A stretch of DNA of 64,000 nt from Agapetus fuscipes (taxonomy: Eukaryota; Arthropoda; Insecta; Trichoptera; Glossosomatidae). Both the position numbers and the translations under genes were made by a program. Below are positions 12,029 through 21,254 of the stretch, in pieces (the stretch's first letter is position 1; every line of letters starts with the position of its first letter). Location: the NCBI GenBank assembly GCA_951799405.1, contig OX637333.1, positions 17,173,960-17,237,959 of the forward strand. The letters run 5' to 3'. Under the pieces are notes generated by a model that was not told the DNA's origin, did no database searches, and was given only the letters and a program-made list of their open reading frames with translations.

Positions 12029-12105
12029 AGTCTGTAGTCTAGTGGCTTAGGCTGCATGCTCAAAGATAATTTAAAAGTCGTGAGTTCGATTCCCGGCGGA
12101 ACACA
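12029..12105 (+). mobile_element. tRNA-like SINE head
   Basis: GTAGTCTAGTGGCTTAGGC resembles a pol III A box and GAGTTCGATTCCC a B box, about 40 bp apart, followed by CGGCGGAACAC. It is related to, but different from, the SINE-B head 150 bp downstream. No cloverleaf good enough for a functional tRNA was seen. Confidence 0.55.
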
Positions 12106-12185
12106 TACTTGGTTTAGAAAAATATGTTTACCTATATATCAAATATGACCACTATATGTGGCGCTGTTAGTGTTAATTATTAAGT

Positions 12186-12425
12186 TCGGTACGTACATAG
12201 TTCAGTGGTAACACTTCGGACTCTGAATGGGAAGGTTGTGGGTTCGATTCCCGGCGGAGCACAAAAAATATACCATTTGTATTTTCAAATTTGCTTTTCG
12301 CTGGGTTGAAAATTCATAAAACCTTTACCAATGACCGGTCACCAAAGGTCCATCCAGCCTTACAGCAACTGGGTCTTGCTTGAGATTTGGCGCTCAGTAG
12401 CGACGACGATCAAGCTCGTAAAAAG
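12186..12425 (+). mobile_element. SINE-B copy
   Basis: The tRNA-like head has an AGTTCAGTGGTAACAC A box and a GGGTTCGATTCCCGG B box. The common SINE-B body follows: GGAGCACAAAAA.ATACC, CGCTGGGTTGAAAA, CCTTTACCAA, GGTCCATCCAGCC and CAACTGGGTCTTGCTTGAG. It ends at an AGCGACGA..CAAGCTCG stretch. Confidence 0.8.
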
Positions 12426-12428
12426 TTT

Positions 12429-12682
12429 GATGGCTCAATTAGTAGAATGCTTGCATTCCATACCGAGAGCAAGGGTTAGATCTCAAGGCTTACTCAGCCT
12501 TCACAATAAATGAGAACCAGTCCCCTCGGGAGCTGGGAAACCCCCGCTTCAACTGAATTGGTTGGTGTAAGGCCGGGCCCCTTACCTGTAAAAATAAAAT
12601 AGGTCCCGCATCGCCACATGCCGCCCCATCGGGGACAATGCAAGTAGAAAGTTACACTATATGTGTAGCTTAGTTGCGTTAT
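12429..12682 (+). mobile_element. SINE-A copy
   Basis: A degenerate head (GATGGCTCAATTAGTAGAATGC, with a damaged B box) is followed by the SINE-A body: CTTACTCAGCC, CTCGGGAGCTGGGAAACCCCC, a CTTACCTGTAAAAATAAAA box and the GTGTAGCTTAGTTGCG end. The part between the head and CTTACTCAGCC is deleted compared with the copy at 30150. Confidence 0.8.
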
Positions 12683-13529
12683 ATCATTCAATACACGCGG
12701 AACTATCGCAAGGAGTTTATCCGGCTATAGTGTCAATGTTTCCCAAAAATGAATGCTTTTCATCATGCATTCTTCTTCATTGACAACCCCAAGTTTTATT
12801 TCTGGTTCATTCACGAAAAACGCTCACACGAAAAATATTATAAACAGTGTATATTCAAAATTGTAATATTATACATATTTACTCAACTCGGCATTCATCT
12901 AAAAATTTTAAGACTAAAATGTTGTCTTAACTTCATCATAACGGGAAATCTGTAATCTAGCTTTTCAATGACCACCGCTTCGGTTATTCCGAAACTTGAA
13001 AGGGTCTTTTGTTTGGTTATATGAATATGTGGGTGTCCTTAGCACACCGGTAGCTTTTTCACTATTCTTGAGAAAGTAGTACCTGCGTTTTTTTAAGTCG
13101 ATATAAGCTAGGTTGAAATAATACTGATATTTAAAATAATATGTTGAAAAAGATGGAAAGTAAAACTAAGGTCCAGTATTTTCAACGTTAGCTTATGTGA
13201 CTTTAAACTAATAAAAAAAATCTACCTACACAATTGACATAAGTGCGTCCTTCTAATTCAGTATAAAGTCGCTATGCTAGCGATGAAAATACCGGGCCTT
13301 AGCCTACAACGTATTATCTCTCTTGATAACTTGGTACCTATGAGGCTGACCACACATACTATAAAAATGGTTTCCTTTGAAAATGTCACCCCTGTTTTAA
13401 GATGGTCGGCAACAGTTGCAGGTCTTTTGTTCCCTTGAGATTTGAGTATTTATATTGTAAGTTCATATGCGAAGGGCGTATTAACATGTAATCTAATCTA
13501 AGTTGCAAAGATATGTTTTTTTTTTTTAA
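12683..13529. other. No gene; weak LINE-R trace at the right end
   Basis: AT-rich sequence with no supported coding frame. Positions 13395-13515 show a weak, partly scrambled LINE-R 3' end (a CAACAGTTGCAGG word, ATTGTAAGTTCATATG, then ATCTAATCTAAGTTGCAAAG). Confidence 0.45.
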
Positions 13530-13800
13530 ATAGATTAAATGTGGAAAGGAATGCAATCCACCAACCTATTTTGCCTGATCAGTTGTCTTCACGCGAAAGC
13601 AGAAGCTTGTGTGCATGCAACGGCATCTGTTGAACCAGGGTCGAAGTTATCGTCGCGGGATTCGGACCAGCGTTATCCGGTTCCAAATAACCTGTTTTGA
13701 TCCCCGCGGCCATAACACCGACGAATGGAATAACGTTGGTTCGATCCCCGCTTGGATCACTTAACTTTAACTTTGACCCTGGTTCAACAGATGTTATTGG
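13530..13800. mobile_element. SINE-C, two partial copies in inverted arrangement
   Basis: The words GTTGAACCAGGGTC (13627) and GACCCTGGTTCAAC (about 13781) face each other. Between them are CGGCCATAACACCGACGAATGG and GGTTCGATCCCCGC, a pol III B-box-like site. The same sequence occurs as one unit at 15871-16004 and 61411-61548. The leading part (GAATGCAATCCACCAACC) is a fragment also seen at 14330 and 15760. Confidence 0.6.
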
Positions 13801-13916
13801 GTAATTATTAATTAATAATTCTTTTTTTGTTTTTTTAAGAAATCCTGTGCGGGAGACTCCCTAGATTCTAAAGACTCTAGGGGTCTATGACACTTGTTGT
13901 AGGTAGTGCCGCAGAG

Positions 13917-14150
13917 GTGTACGAGCTTGGTTGTCGCTACAAAGCGCCAATACTCAAGCAAGACTCAGTTGCTGTAAGGCTGGATGGACCTTTGGTGACC
14001 GGTCATTGGTAAAGGTGTATGAATTTTAAACCCAGCGAAGAGCACATTCGAAATATAAATGGTATATTTTTGTGCTCCGCCGGGATCCGAATCCACAACC
14101 TTCCATTTACGAGTCCGAAGTGTTGCCACTACGGACTACGGACTGGTCCA
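13917..14150 (-). mobile_element. SINE-B copy next to a 5S rRNA-like sequence
   Basis: Reverse complement of the SINE-B body (AGCTTGGTTGTCGCTAC through GTGCTCCGCCGGGAT). The tRNA-like head lies at 14060-14147, with a slightly damaged B box. On the minus strand the head directly follows the 5S-like sequence at 14155-14271. Confidence 0.78.
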
Positions 14151-14154
14151 AGGT

Positions 14155-14271
14155 GCCAACGACACGCGGTGTACCTGAGCGGTTACCCATCCAAGCACTG
14201 ACCACGCCCAATGTTGCTTAACTTCGGTGATCTATGGGAACCGGTGCTTTCAACATGGCTAACGTCGTTGA
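14155..14271 (-). rRNA. 5S rRNA-like sequence (pseudogene or 5S-derived SINE head)
   Basis: Read on the minus strand, the order of 5S rRNA landmarks is intact: CAACGAC start, CCGGTTCCC, GATCACCGAAGTTAAGCA (internal A-box region), GGGCGTGGTCAGTGCTTGG, ATGGGTAACCGCT and a CACCGCGTGTCGTTGGC end. The length, about 117 nt, fits 5S rRNA (about 120 nt). The terminal stem is slightly broken at the 5' end (CA in place of GC). A functional 5S gene normally sits in a tandem cluster; this single copy abuts a SINE-B head with a 4-5 bp gap. It is therefore more likely a retrocopy, or the head of a compound SINE transcribed by pol III. Confidence 0.85.
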
Positions 14272-14394
14272 CAATTATTAATATAAACAATAATGAATTA
14301 TTATTTGATGATATTAAAACCTGTTTCTGGTCAGGCAGAATAGGTTGGTGAATTGCATTCCTCTTCACGAATCTATTTTTTTTTTAAATAAAAA

Positions 14395-14740
14395 AAAACT
14401 AACTATAACTAAGTTGCAAGGAAATGTTACATTGGAGATTCACATTACATGCATTCCCACAACCAGACATGTACAAGTTCGCGCTTGCACATGCCTCATG
14501 TGAGCCTACAACATAAAAACCAATCTCAAATGGACATACACCCTGCAACTCTTGCCGTCCTTCCCTGTAACAGGGGTGACATTGGCAAAGTGAACCATTT
14601 TTACAGCATGGGTGGTCAGCCGCATACCAACCTATAAGTCAAGGAACATACACGACAAATTACATTTTTTAAATCAATAAATAATAATATACATGGACAT
14701 CAAAAACTAAAGTATAAAACCAATTTCACTTTGATAAACC
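14395..14740 (-). mobile_element. LINE-R 3' untranslated region
   Basis: Minus-strand 3' end of LINE-R directly after the coding remnant at 14741: CTTGACTTATAGGTTGG, GCGGCTGACCACCCATGCTG, CACTTTGCCAATGTCACCCC, the AAGAGTTGCAGGG block, GCATGTAATGTGAATC and a TTGCAACTTAGTTATAGTTAG end. It is one of three places where this common dispersed repeat is joined to coding sequence. Confidence 0.85.
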
Positions 14741-15200
14741 CTAGCCGCCAACATTACAGATCAACCGGCATTTCTTTCTGTCCTTACATACTTCTTTCAT
14801 TTCCTCCAGAGTCATAACCTTCTTCATGCAGGCTCTTCTTTTATTCTGACTCTGGATATTCCATTCATTCGCAATTTCGGATATTTGGTCCATCCATAGC
14901 TTTCTCGGTCTTCCTCTACCACGACATCCATCTATTCTACCAACATATACTTTCTTCGTCAGTCTGTCCTCATTCATTCTCTCCATTCAACCATCTTAAC
15001 AAACTTCTTTTAATCTTCACTTTCACACTTTCTCTTGCACCACATTCTTCTCTTACAAAATCATTCCTCACCCTGTCACTCCGTTTTTTCCCAATCATAC
15101 TTCTTAGAAAGTCCATTTCAACACTATGGTGTATGGACCTTACTAATTTCACTTTCATTCACCGTCCAGGCTTCACTTCCATACATCAAGGTGGGTGAAA
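14741..15200 (-). pseudogene. LINE-R reverse transcriptase C-terminal remnant
   Basis: Minus-strand translation shows MYGSEAWTV near 15160-15190, then a frame with VEMDFLRSMIGKKRSDRVRN. After a frameshift near 14985 come MERMNEDRLTKKVY, GRGRPRKLWMDQI and ACMKKVMTLEEMKEVCKDR before the stop at 14741. This ending (YGSE.W, ERM..DRL.KKVY, GRGRPRK.W.DQI) is typical of the C-terminus of RTE-like and related non-LTR reverse transcriptases. The catalytic domain is absent. It is a 5'-truncated, frame-shifted copy. Confidence 0.85.
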
Positions 15201-15275
15201 CTGAAAGTATGTAAGGTTTGGTTTATTTTGCAAGTAAAATGCAGCATGTATAAGTGTGAACTTACACCTGTTATA

Positions 15276-15570
15276 AATTAGGCTGATTTATTTGGTGAGC
15301 GCTGTTTTTGTGTAAATCACACCTCAAGAGCCCTCTCCGAGCTTGGTCGTCGCTGTAGAAAGCGCCAATTCTCAAGCAAGACCCAGTTGTTGTAAGGCTG
15401 GGTGGACCTTTTGATGAGCGGTCTTTGGTAAAGGTTTATGAATTTTTCAACCCAGCGAAGAGCAAATTTGAAAATATAGATGGTATATTTTTTGTGCTCC
15501 GCCGGGATTCGAACCCACGACCTTCCAGTTACGAGTCTGAAGTGTTACCACCTGAACTACAGAACGGCAA
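15276..15570 (-). mobile_element. SINE-B copy
   Basis: Near full length in reverse: it begins at a TAGGCTGATTTATTTGGTGAGCGC tail, passes AGCTTGGTCGTCGCTGTAG and CTCAAGCAAGACCCAGTTG, and ends in a head with GGGATTCGAACCCACGACC (B box) and a damaged A box. The GCGCTC..AAATAAATCAGCCTA tail matches the copy at 21764. Confidence 0.85.
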
Positions 15571-15584
15571 GAGCTGCAGGGTGT

Positions 15585-15722
15585 TTGTCCATTTGAGACT
15601 TGGTTTCTATATTGTAGGTTCACATGCAGCATGCGCCAGCGCAAACTTGTACGTGTCTGCTTGTGAGAATGCATTTAATGTGAATCCCCAATGTTACATT
15701 TCCTTGCAACTTAGTTATAGTT
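15585..15722 (+). mobile_element. LINE-R 3'-end fragment
   Basis: Plus-strand 3' end: AGAGCTGCAGGGTGTTTGTCC, TTGTAGGTTCACATGCAGCATG, CTGCTTGTGAGAATGC and a CCTTGCAACTTAGTTATAG end. It sits directly against the SINE-B head. Confidence 0.8.
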
Positions 15723-15870
15723 AGTTTTTTTTTCTTTTTACAAAAAAATAGATTCGTGAAGAGGAATGCAATTCACCAACCTATTCTGCCTGGCCAGAAA
15801 CAGGTTTTAATATCATCAATTAATAATTCATTATTTTGTATATTAATGAATTAATAATTAATTTTTACCC

Positions 15871-16004
15871 AATAACATCTGTTGAACCAGGGTCAAAGTT
15901 AAAGTCAAGTGACCCAAGCGGGGATCGAACCAACGTTATTCCATTTCAAATAAGCTAGAACGATCGGCCGCTTGGCCCCCGCGGCCATAACACCGACAAA
16001 TGGT
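15871..16004 (-). mobile_element. SINE-C copy
   Basis: Reverse complement reads CCATTTGTCGGTGTTATGG, then GCCAAGCGGCCGATCG (A-box like) and GGTTCGATCCCCGC (B box), then the GACCCTGGTTCAACAGATG tail with an AT-rich end. It looks like a third tRNA-derived family. An inverted AATAATTCATTA stretch precedes it. Confidence 0.65.
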
Positions 16005-16022
16005 TATAGTTAAATAAAAAAA

Positions 16023-16390
16023 AACCGGCAAGGCTTACTCAGCCTTCAAAAGGAATGAGTACCAGAGTACCCGAGGGGTTGGGAGCTGAGAAACCCCCAC
16101 TTCACTGAAGTGGTTGGCGTAAAGCCGGCCCCCCTATCTGTAAAAATAAATGGGTTCACTCGCAAGAAGTTACACAATATGTGTAGTTTAGTTGTGTTAG
16201 CGTTAGTTGAGTAAAAATTCCGATCGAAAACGCAGTTGATAGAGTACCTTCGTTCCATGACAAGTTATCCCAAAATAAAATCCTGGCAAGACTTACTCAG
16301 CCTTCATAAGAAATGAGTACCAACCCCCTCGGGAGCTGGGAAACCCCCACTCCAAGTGGGTGGCGTGAGACCGTCCCCTATATTTATTTT
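16023..16390 (+). mobile_element. Two SINE-A body fragments in tandem
   Basis: The first copy runs 16023-16205 (GGCAAGGCTTACTCAGCC to GTGTAGTTTAGTTGTG). The second runs 16283-16390 (GCAAGACTTACTCAGCC to an ACCGTCCCCTATATTTATTTT end). Both lack the tRNA head. The second joins directly to a LINE-R 3' fragment. Confidence 0.8.
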
Positions 16391-16530
16391 AGGGAAGGCC
16401 GGCACAAGTTGCTGGGTAGGTACACATGCAGCATTTGTAAGCGCGAACTTATACGTGTCTACTTGTGGGCACGCATTTTATATGATTCTTAAAAGTTAAT
16501 ATATCCTTGCAACTTAGATTATACAACATA
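16391..16530 (+). mobile_element. LINE-R 3'-end fragment
   Basis: GGGAAGGCCGGCACAAGTTGC, ACACATGCAGCATTTG, CGCGAACTTATACGTGTC, and a CCTTGCAACTTAGATTATA end, on the plus strand. Confidence 0.75.
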
Positions 16531-16781
16531 TTATAGATAAATATTATGGTCGGCTTGTATCGGGTGTTTTCAAAATTTACCGACCTTGTTGCTGAAAAAT
16601 AAAGAATATGCAACATTTTATATTTGATCACCATCAAACTTTACAGGAACCATTCTAAGAATAATTGACATGTTTGCTGAAAATTTCGTCAAAATCAGAT
16701 TAGTGGTTTAGGAGTCTATAAGGAATATACATACACCCCCGGACAAAAAAAATTACGAGTCCAAAAAAAAAACTAAAATTG
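16531..16781. other. Host flank of the gypsy element, no gene
   Basis: No coding sequence or recognised repeat. It continues after the gypsy insertion at 21255. The last five bases before the left LTR (16782-16786, TCATA) are duplicated at 21250-21254. Confidence 0.5.
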
Positions 16782-16786
16782 TCATA

Positions 16787-17019
16787 TGTGATGTATTTTG
16801 GGGATGTTTATTGTGGATGGGGGATATCAATCAGACGAACAGATGAGTCTTGGTTTCAATGTGATGTATTATTCCATTTCAGTGTTTACAAGGCGAGAGA
16901 CAAAACCAGACTGCTCAGTGAAGCAATAATAATCTCTAATAATATTATATTACAATAATACATTACCTTATATATGATATTACCTACTCTAAATAATCAT
17001 ATCATAATTATACATTACA
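16787..17019 (-). repeat. 3' LTR of the gypsy element
   Basis: Begins TGTGATGTATTTTGGGG and ends ATACATTACA on the plus strand. By eye it shows no difference from 21017-21249. A diverged fragment of the same LTR sits at 57723-57850, so the family has older copies. Confidence 0.95.
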
Positions 17020-17032
17020 CCTCCCTCACTAA
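17020..17032 (-). other. Polypurine tract
   Basis: On the minus strand AGTGAGGGAGG lies directly before the 3' LTR. This is the expected position of the plus-strand primer for reverse transcription. Confidence 0.75.
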
Positions 17033-17256
17033 ATGACGAATCTACATTACATTATATCATACTTATCATACTTATCATTATAACATATTATATCAATAAA
17101 AATTATATCTTATACAATTTCATCTTCTTTCATCTTGGGTACCGCAGGCGGTTCTCCCCCCTCGGACGCAGGCGCTCCGACCATGGTTGGAACCTGGAAA
17201 CACCCGAGTCATTAGAGATCTGTCCTGCCTCATCCAACAGCTGACCCAACCCCAGG

Positions 17257-20200
17257 TCATTTGTCAGACTCATCCTCCCAAGACACCTTTCTTCCGGAAA
17301 TCTGATCATGATGTCTTTTCCAAATCTGATTTCCAGCTTTTACCAAGTAAATCCTGTTTCCCAATGTTTTAAATATAATGCATGGAACCCACTTCCCTAC
17401 ATTTCTGAAATCCTTAGTCATTACCTTTTGTCCAATTCTGAATAGTCCTTTAATCTTTCTTCCCCTGTAATTCCTTTGTTGATTTTCCTGATTTCTCTTT
17501 TTAAAAACACATACCTTTCTCCCCGTCTTTTTAAATGATTTCTCCCCAGGCACTACTGTATCAAAAATGGATCTTATTTTTCTACCTATCATAAGCACGC
17601 TCGGCTCCATCCCTGTTGCTAATGATGGTGCATTTCTATGATCTACTAAAAATTCCAAAAGCTTATCTTCATAATCGTTAGGAAACATACCATTTTTCAT
17701 AATTTTTTTTAAAAAACTTTTTGTTGTTTTTACCGTATTCTCCGCCAAACCGTTTGACGCTGGGTGATTTACTGCTGAAGTTAAATGCTTAATATTTAAA
17801 TTTTTGCAAAACCTTTGAAAATCTACTGATGTAAATGCCGTACCATTATCCGTTACAATGCAACTTGGAATACCTAACACTGAAAATATTCTCTTCAACT
17901 CTCTAATTGTATGCCTTGCATCAATTTTATCAACTTTTACAGCATCTATCCAATTTGATGCTGCGTCTACTACGACTAAAAAATATTTTCCTGCTAGCGG
18001 CCCGAAAAAATCTAAATGTATCCTTTTCCAAATATGTTGTTCTACCGGCCAACTTTTCAACTCGACTTTATCTGGAGATCCCATATTTCTTGCACATTGT
18101 ATACATTCTCTCACTGTTTTCTCAATTTCTGTATTCATCCCTAACCAAAAAAAATAATTTCTAGCCAAAGTTTTCGTTTTTACAATTCCCATGTGAGATT
18201 TGTGAATAAACTTCAAAATATCTTCCCTTAATGCCAATGGTATTACCAATCTGTTTTCATAAAATAAACAATCATTTGATTCGCTTAACTTTTCTCTTAA
18301 AAACCACCATTTTACCAATCCATTTGTCATTTTGGATTTATTTGGCCACCCTGTTTTTAAATACTCCTTTATCTCACAAATGACCTTGTCATTACGAGAT
18401 GCTTCCTTGATGCATTCTACATTTAAATTTGTTTCTACTGCAATACAGTTTAAAAATTCTCCTTCAACGTCCTCAATGTTTATCTCATTTATGATCTCAA
18501 TATTATCTTCCCCCTCATTATCCGTACTACTCCTTGGTAACCTCGACAAAAAATCTGCTTTATTATCCTTTGACGGAACAACTTTATGTTGAAGTGGTTT
18601 CACACCATCCCTTGATATTCGAAATCCCAAATATTCAACTTCTGTCAACCCAAATTCACATTTTTGTAAATTAACACTAAATCCACTACGTTCTAAACGC
18701 TTAATTACCTCTTCCGTTGCCTTCTCCAATTCTTGCAATGTATTCCCATAAATTAACAAATCATCCATAAATGCTATCGCATCCAACCCTTGAATTGCCG
18801 AATATAAAGCTCTGCTAAATATCGCTGGTGACGTCGTGAAACCAAAAGGAAGTACCTTGTACCTAAATAACCCAAATGGTGACGAAATCACACAAAGATT
18901 TCTCGACTCCTCCGACAACCTAATTTGAGAAAAAGCATTTCTCAAATCTAATTTTGCATAAAATTTTGCTCCATTTACTCTATTTATTAAATCTTCTACT
19001 CTAGGTAACGGGTACTTTATTTTTTTTAACATTGGATTCAAAGTATTTTTAAAATCGGCACATATTCTGATTTCATCATTTTTTTTTTTCACAATCACTA
19101 TTGGACTTGCCATTTCACTAGTCTCTACTTTCTCAATAATACCTTCTTGTAACATGCGATCTATTTCTTTTTCTACCCTTATTCTCAAATTAAAAGGAAT
19201 TGGCCTCGGGTTAACAAATTTTGCCTTAAAGTCTTTTATAACTTCTATCTCCGCTTCAAAATTTTTAAAAGTACCTGCTTTACTCTCAAAAACAGCTGGA
19301 TATTTTTTTCTCATACTAGAAAAAAAATCTGCATTATAATTCGTATTATTATTTCCTACTGAATAAATATTATCGCTAACATTGAATGAATTTATTTTAA
19401 AAGTATTCAAAAAATTCCGACCTAATAAAGAAGACGACCCTTTATATACAACAATTATTTCTATGTACTCTTTACTTCCTTGATATTCTACTCTCATGTA
19501 CTTACGACCTTTTACTTGTAGTTGAGTACCATCATAGCTTGATAATTTCAAATCACAATGTTCTAACTTAATATTTGAAAAATGTTCATTAAATATGTGC
19601 CAAGGAATAATAGTCACCCCAGAACCCGTATCTAAAATCATTTTTAGATCTGTATCATTTACCTTTACGTTTAAAAAAATGGGACCATCCATCTCATTAA
19701 TGGCCATTATTGTATTTATTCTTCGAAACTTGCATTTATTTGCATAATGACCAGATTTGTTACATTTAAAGCATTTAATATTATTATTATTTTTATTTAA
19801 AAACTTGCATGCATTTTGTTTATGACCGAATTTACCACAGTTAAAGCATTTATAATTATTATTCCTATCACTTGAAATACTTGCATGTCTAAAAATAGAT
19901 TTCTTACTATCATTTGAATTATTTCGCTTGATTTCAGAATTTCGCTGTCTATCCCTTGACTTCCGAGTTTCTGTGGAATCCCTCGAATTACACGAACTCA
20001 TTAAATTTATACTTTCTGAATTGTTTTGACCACACAAATGTTCCATTGTTCTCGCTAATTCTACACATTCAGATAATTTCAATTCCGTTGCTTTTAAAAA
20101 TATTCTCTGCTTTATTTTGTTCTGTCTGATACCTATTAAAAATATATCCTTCAAATTTGCCTCCAATCTATCCTCAAATTTACAGTCTACCGCAATTTTT

Positions 20201-20574
20201 TTCAATCTAGCTATATAATCCTTAATTGACTCGGTTTCGAGCTGTTTACATGAATAAAATGACTCCCTATACTCAAATATATTTTTTTTTACCCCACAAT
20301 GACCCCCAATAATATCAATCAACTCCTCGAATTTTGCCTCCGAAATCTTTTCCGGAAAACATAGATCAGACACCGTCTGAAAAGTCTCCCTGGTGAGAGA
20401 CGATAATAGAACAGCCCTTCTGCGTTCTTCAGTTAAAAACTTCTCATCATACAAAATGAGAACTTGGTCGAGCCGAAGTCTGAAGACATCCCAATCTCCA
20501 GTCCTATGGCAAAAAGGACTTAGACTCCTCCGTGTTCCCTCCATAGTCTGAAACGGCAGAAAGAAAGAAAACAA
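17257..20574 (-). CDS. Gypsy Gag-Pol polyprotein lacking RNase H (1105 aa)
   Basis: Single frame. Residues 1-190 form a capsid-like Gag region. Two CCHC zinc knuckles lie at 243-256 and 268-281. The aspartic protease signature DTGSG is at 315-319. The reverse transcriptase runs from about 450 to 660, with LDLRNAF (catalytic Asp 543) and FMDD (602-605). The integrase has a zinc finger (His791, His794, Cys824, Cys827) and a D,D35E triad at Asp855, Asp909 and Glu945. Between GVKP (657-660) and PSKDNKADFLSRLP (667-680), the RT thumb and nearly all of RNase H, normally some 200 residues, are missing without loss of frame; only the last RNase H motif remains. The first Met (20574) and a second at residue 11 are both possible starts. 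Without RNase H the element could not complete reverse transcription alone, so its recent movement implies help in trans or deletion during insertion. Confidence 0.93.
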   Translation of the reverse strand: MFSFFLPFQTMEGTRRSLSPFCHRTGDWDVFRLRLDQVLILYDEKFLTEERRRAVLLSSLTRETFQTVSDLCFPEKISEAKFEELIDIIGGHCGVKKNIFEYRESFYSCKQLETESIKDYIARLKKIAVDCKFEDRLEANLKDIFLIGIRQNKIKQRIFLKATELKLSECVELARTMEHLCGQNNSESINLMSSCNSRDSTETRKSRDRQRNSEIKRNNSNDSKKSIFRHASISSDRNNNYKCFNCGKFGHKQNACKFLNKNNNNIKCFKCNKSGHYANKCKFRRINTIMAINEMDGPIFLNVKVNDTDLKMILDTGSGVTIIPWHIFNEHFSNIKLEHCDLKLSSYDGTQLQVKGRKYMRVEYQGSKEYIEIIVVYKGSSSLLGRNFLNTFKINSFNVSDNIYSVGNNNTNYNADFFSSMRKKYPAVFESKAGTFKNFEAEIEVIKDFKAKFVNPRPIPFNLRIRVEKEIDRMLQEGIIEKVETSEMASPIVIVKKKNDEIRICADFKNTLNPMLKKIKYPLPRVEDLINRVNGAKFYAKLDLRNAFSQIRLSEESRNLCVISSPFGLFRYKVLPFGFTTSPAIFSRALYSAIQGLDAIAFMDDLLIYGNTLQELEKATEEVIKRLERSGFSVNLQKCEFGLTEVEYLGFRISRDGVKPLQHKVVPSKDNKADFLSRLPRSSTDNEGEDNIEIINEINIEDVEGEFLNCIAVETNLNVECIKEASRNDKVICEIKEYLKTGWPNKSKMTNGLVKWWFLREKLSESNDCLFYENRLVIPLALREDILKFIHKSHMGIVKTKTLARNYFFWLGMNTEIEKTVRECIQCARNMGSPDKVELKSWPVEQHIWKRIHLDFFGPLAGKYFLVVVDAASNWIDAVKVDKIDARHTIRELKRIFSVLGIPSCIVTDNGTAFTSVDFQRFCKNLNIKHLTSAVNHPASNGLAENTVKTTKSFLKKIMKNGMFPNDYEDKLLEFLVDHRNAPSLATGMEPSVLMIGRKIRSIFDTVVPGEKSFKKTGRKVCVFKKRNQENQQRNYRGRKIKGLFRIGQKVMTKDFRNVGKWVPCIIFKTLGNRIYLVKAGNQIWKRHHDQISGRKVSWEDESDK

Positions 20575-21000
20575 AAATCTTATCTGCTTCTGCGTCCGAC
20601 AGTCCAGGAAACGCCTACGTGACCCTCAGAAAGTGGCTTCCACTCCCTGCAGCAGTCACCTCCAGGAAACCGACCCTCAAGGCTCCCAGCTCCTGCAGTA
20701 CTCCCTGCAGCACTCCGCCCCAGTTGGATCCTCTCCTCTTGAAAAAAAAAACCGCTGCAGTAACTCCCTGCAGCGATTCCTCTTGGCTCCGTGAGTTCTC
20801 TTCCTCTTGAAGAAAACCGCTCCTTCTCTTCAGACTTCTTCCAGTTCTCCCTGCAGCAACCTCGCCTCAGCTGGCTTCGTGATCCTCAGTCTTCAGATCC
20901 TTCTTCCTTCTCGAAGATTCCCACATGTTGCTCTTGCAACAATATTATTTTATTTCTTCCAAAAAAAATTTTTTTATCCCGTTTTATATGGTTCTTCTTT

Positions 21001-21016
21001 ATCCTGACTGCGCCAC
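21001..21016 (-). other. Primer-binding site
   Basis: On the minus strand TGGCGCAGTCAGGAT starts one base after the 5' LTR. TGG pairs with the CCA end of a tRNA, and the CGCAG start resembles serine-tRNA-primed sites of other insect gypsy elements. The exact tRNA is an inference. Confidence 0.75.
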
Positions 21017-21254
21017 TGTGATGTATTTTGGGGATGTTTATTGTGGATGGGGGATATCAATCAGACGAACAGATGAGTCTTGGTTTCAATGTGATGTATT
21101 ATTCCATTTCAGTGTTTACAAGGCGAGAGACAAAACCAGACTGCTCAGTGAAGCAATAATAATCTCTAATAATATTATATTACAATAATACATTACCTTA
21201 TATATGATATTACCTACTCTAAATAATCATATCATAATTATACATTACATCATA

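Larger units (their letters stand above)
16787..21249 (-). mobile_element. Gypsy-type LTR retrotransposon, recent insertion, RNase H lost
   Basis: Two 233-bp LTRs (16787-17019 and 21017-21249) look identical base for base, with TG...CA ends. TCATA is duplicated outside them. The element is 4463 bp on the minus strand. The primer-binding site follows the right LTR (TGGCGCAGTCAGGAT on the minus strand) and a purine tract (GTGAGGGAGG) precedes the left LTR. A leader of about 430 bp precedes one long gag-pol frame. Two CCHC knuckles and short LTRs suggest the Mag lineage, but this is a guess. Identical LTRs mean little time since insertion. No env-like frame is present. Confidence 0.96.
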
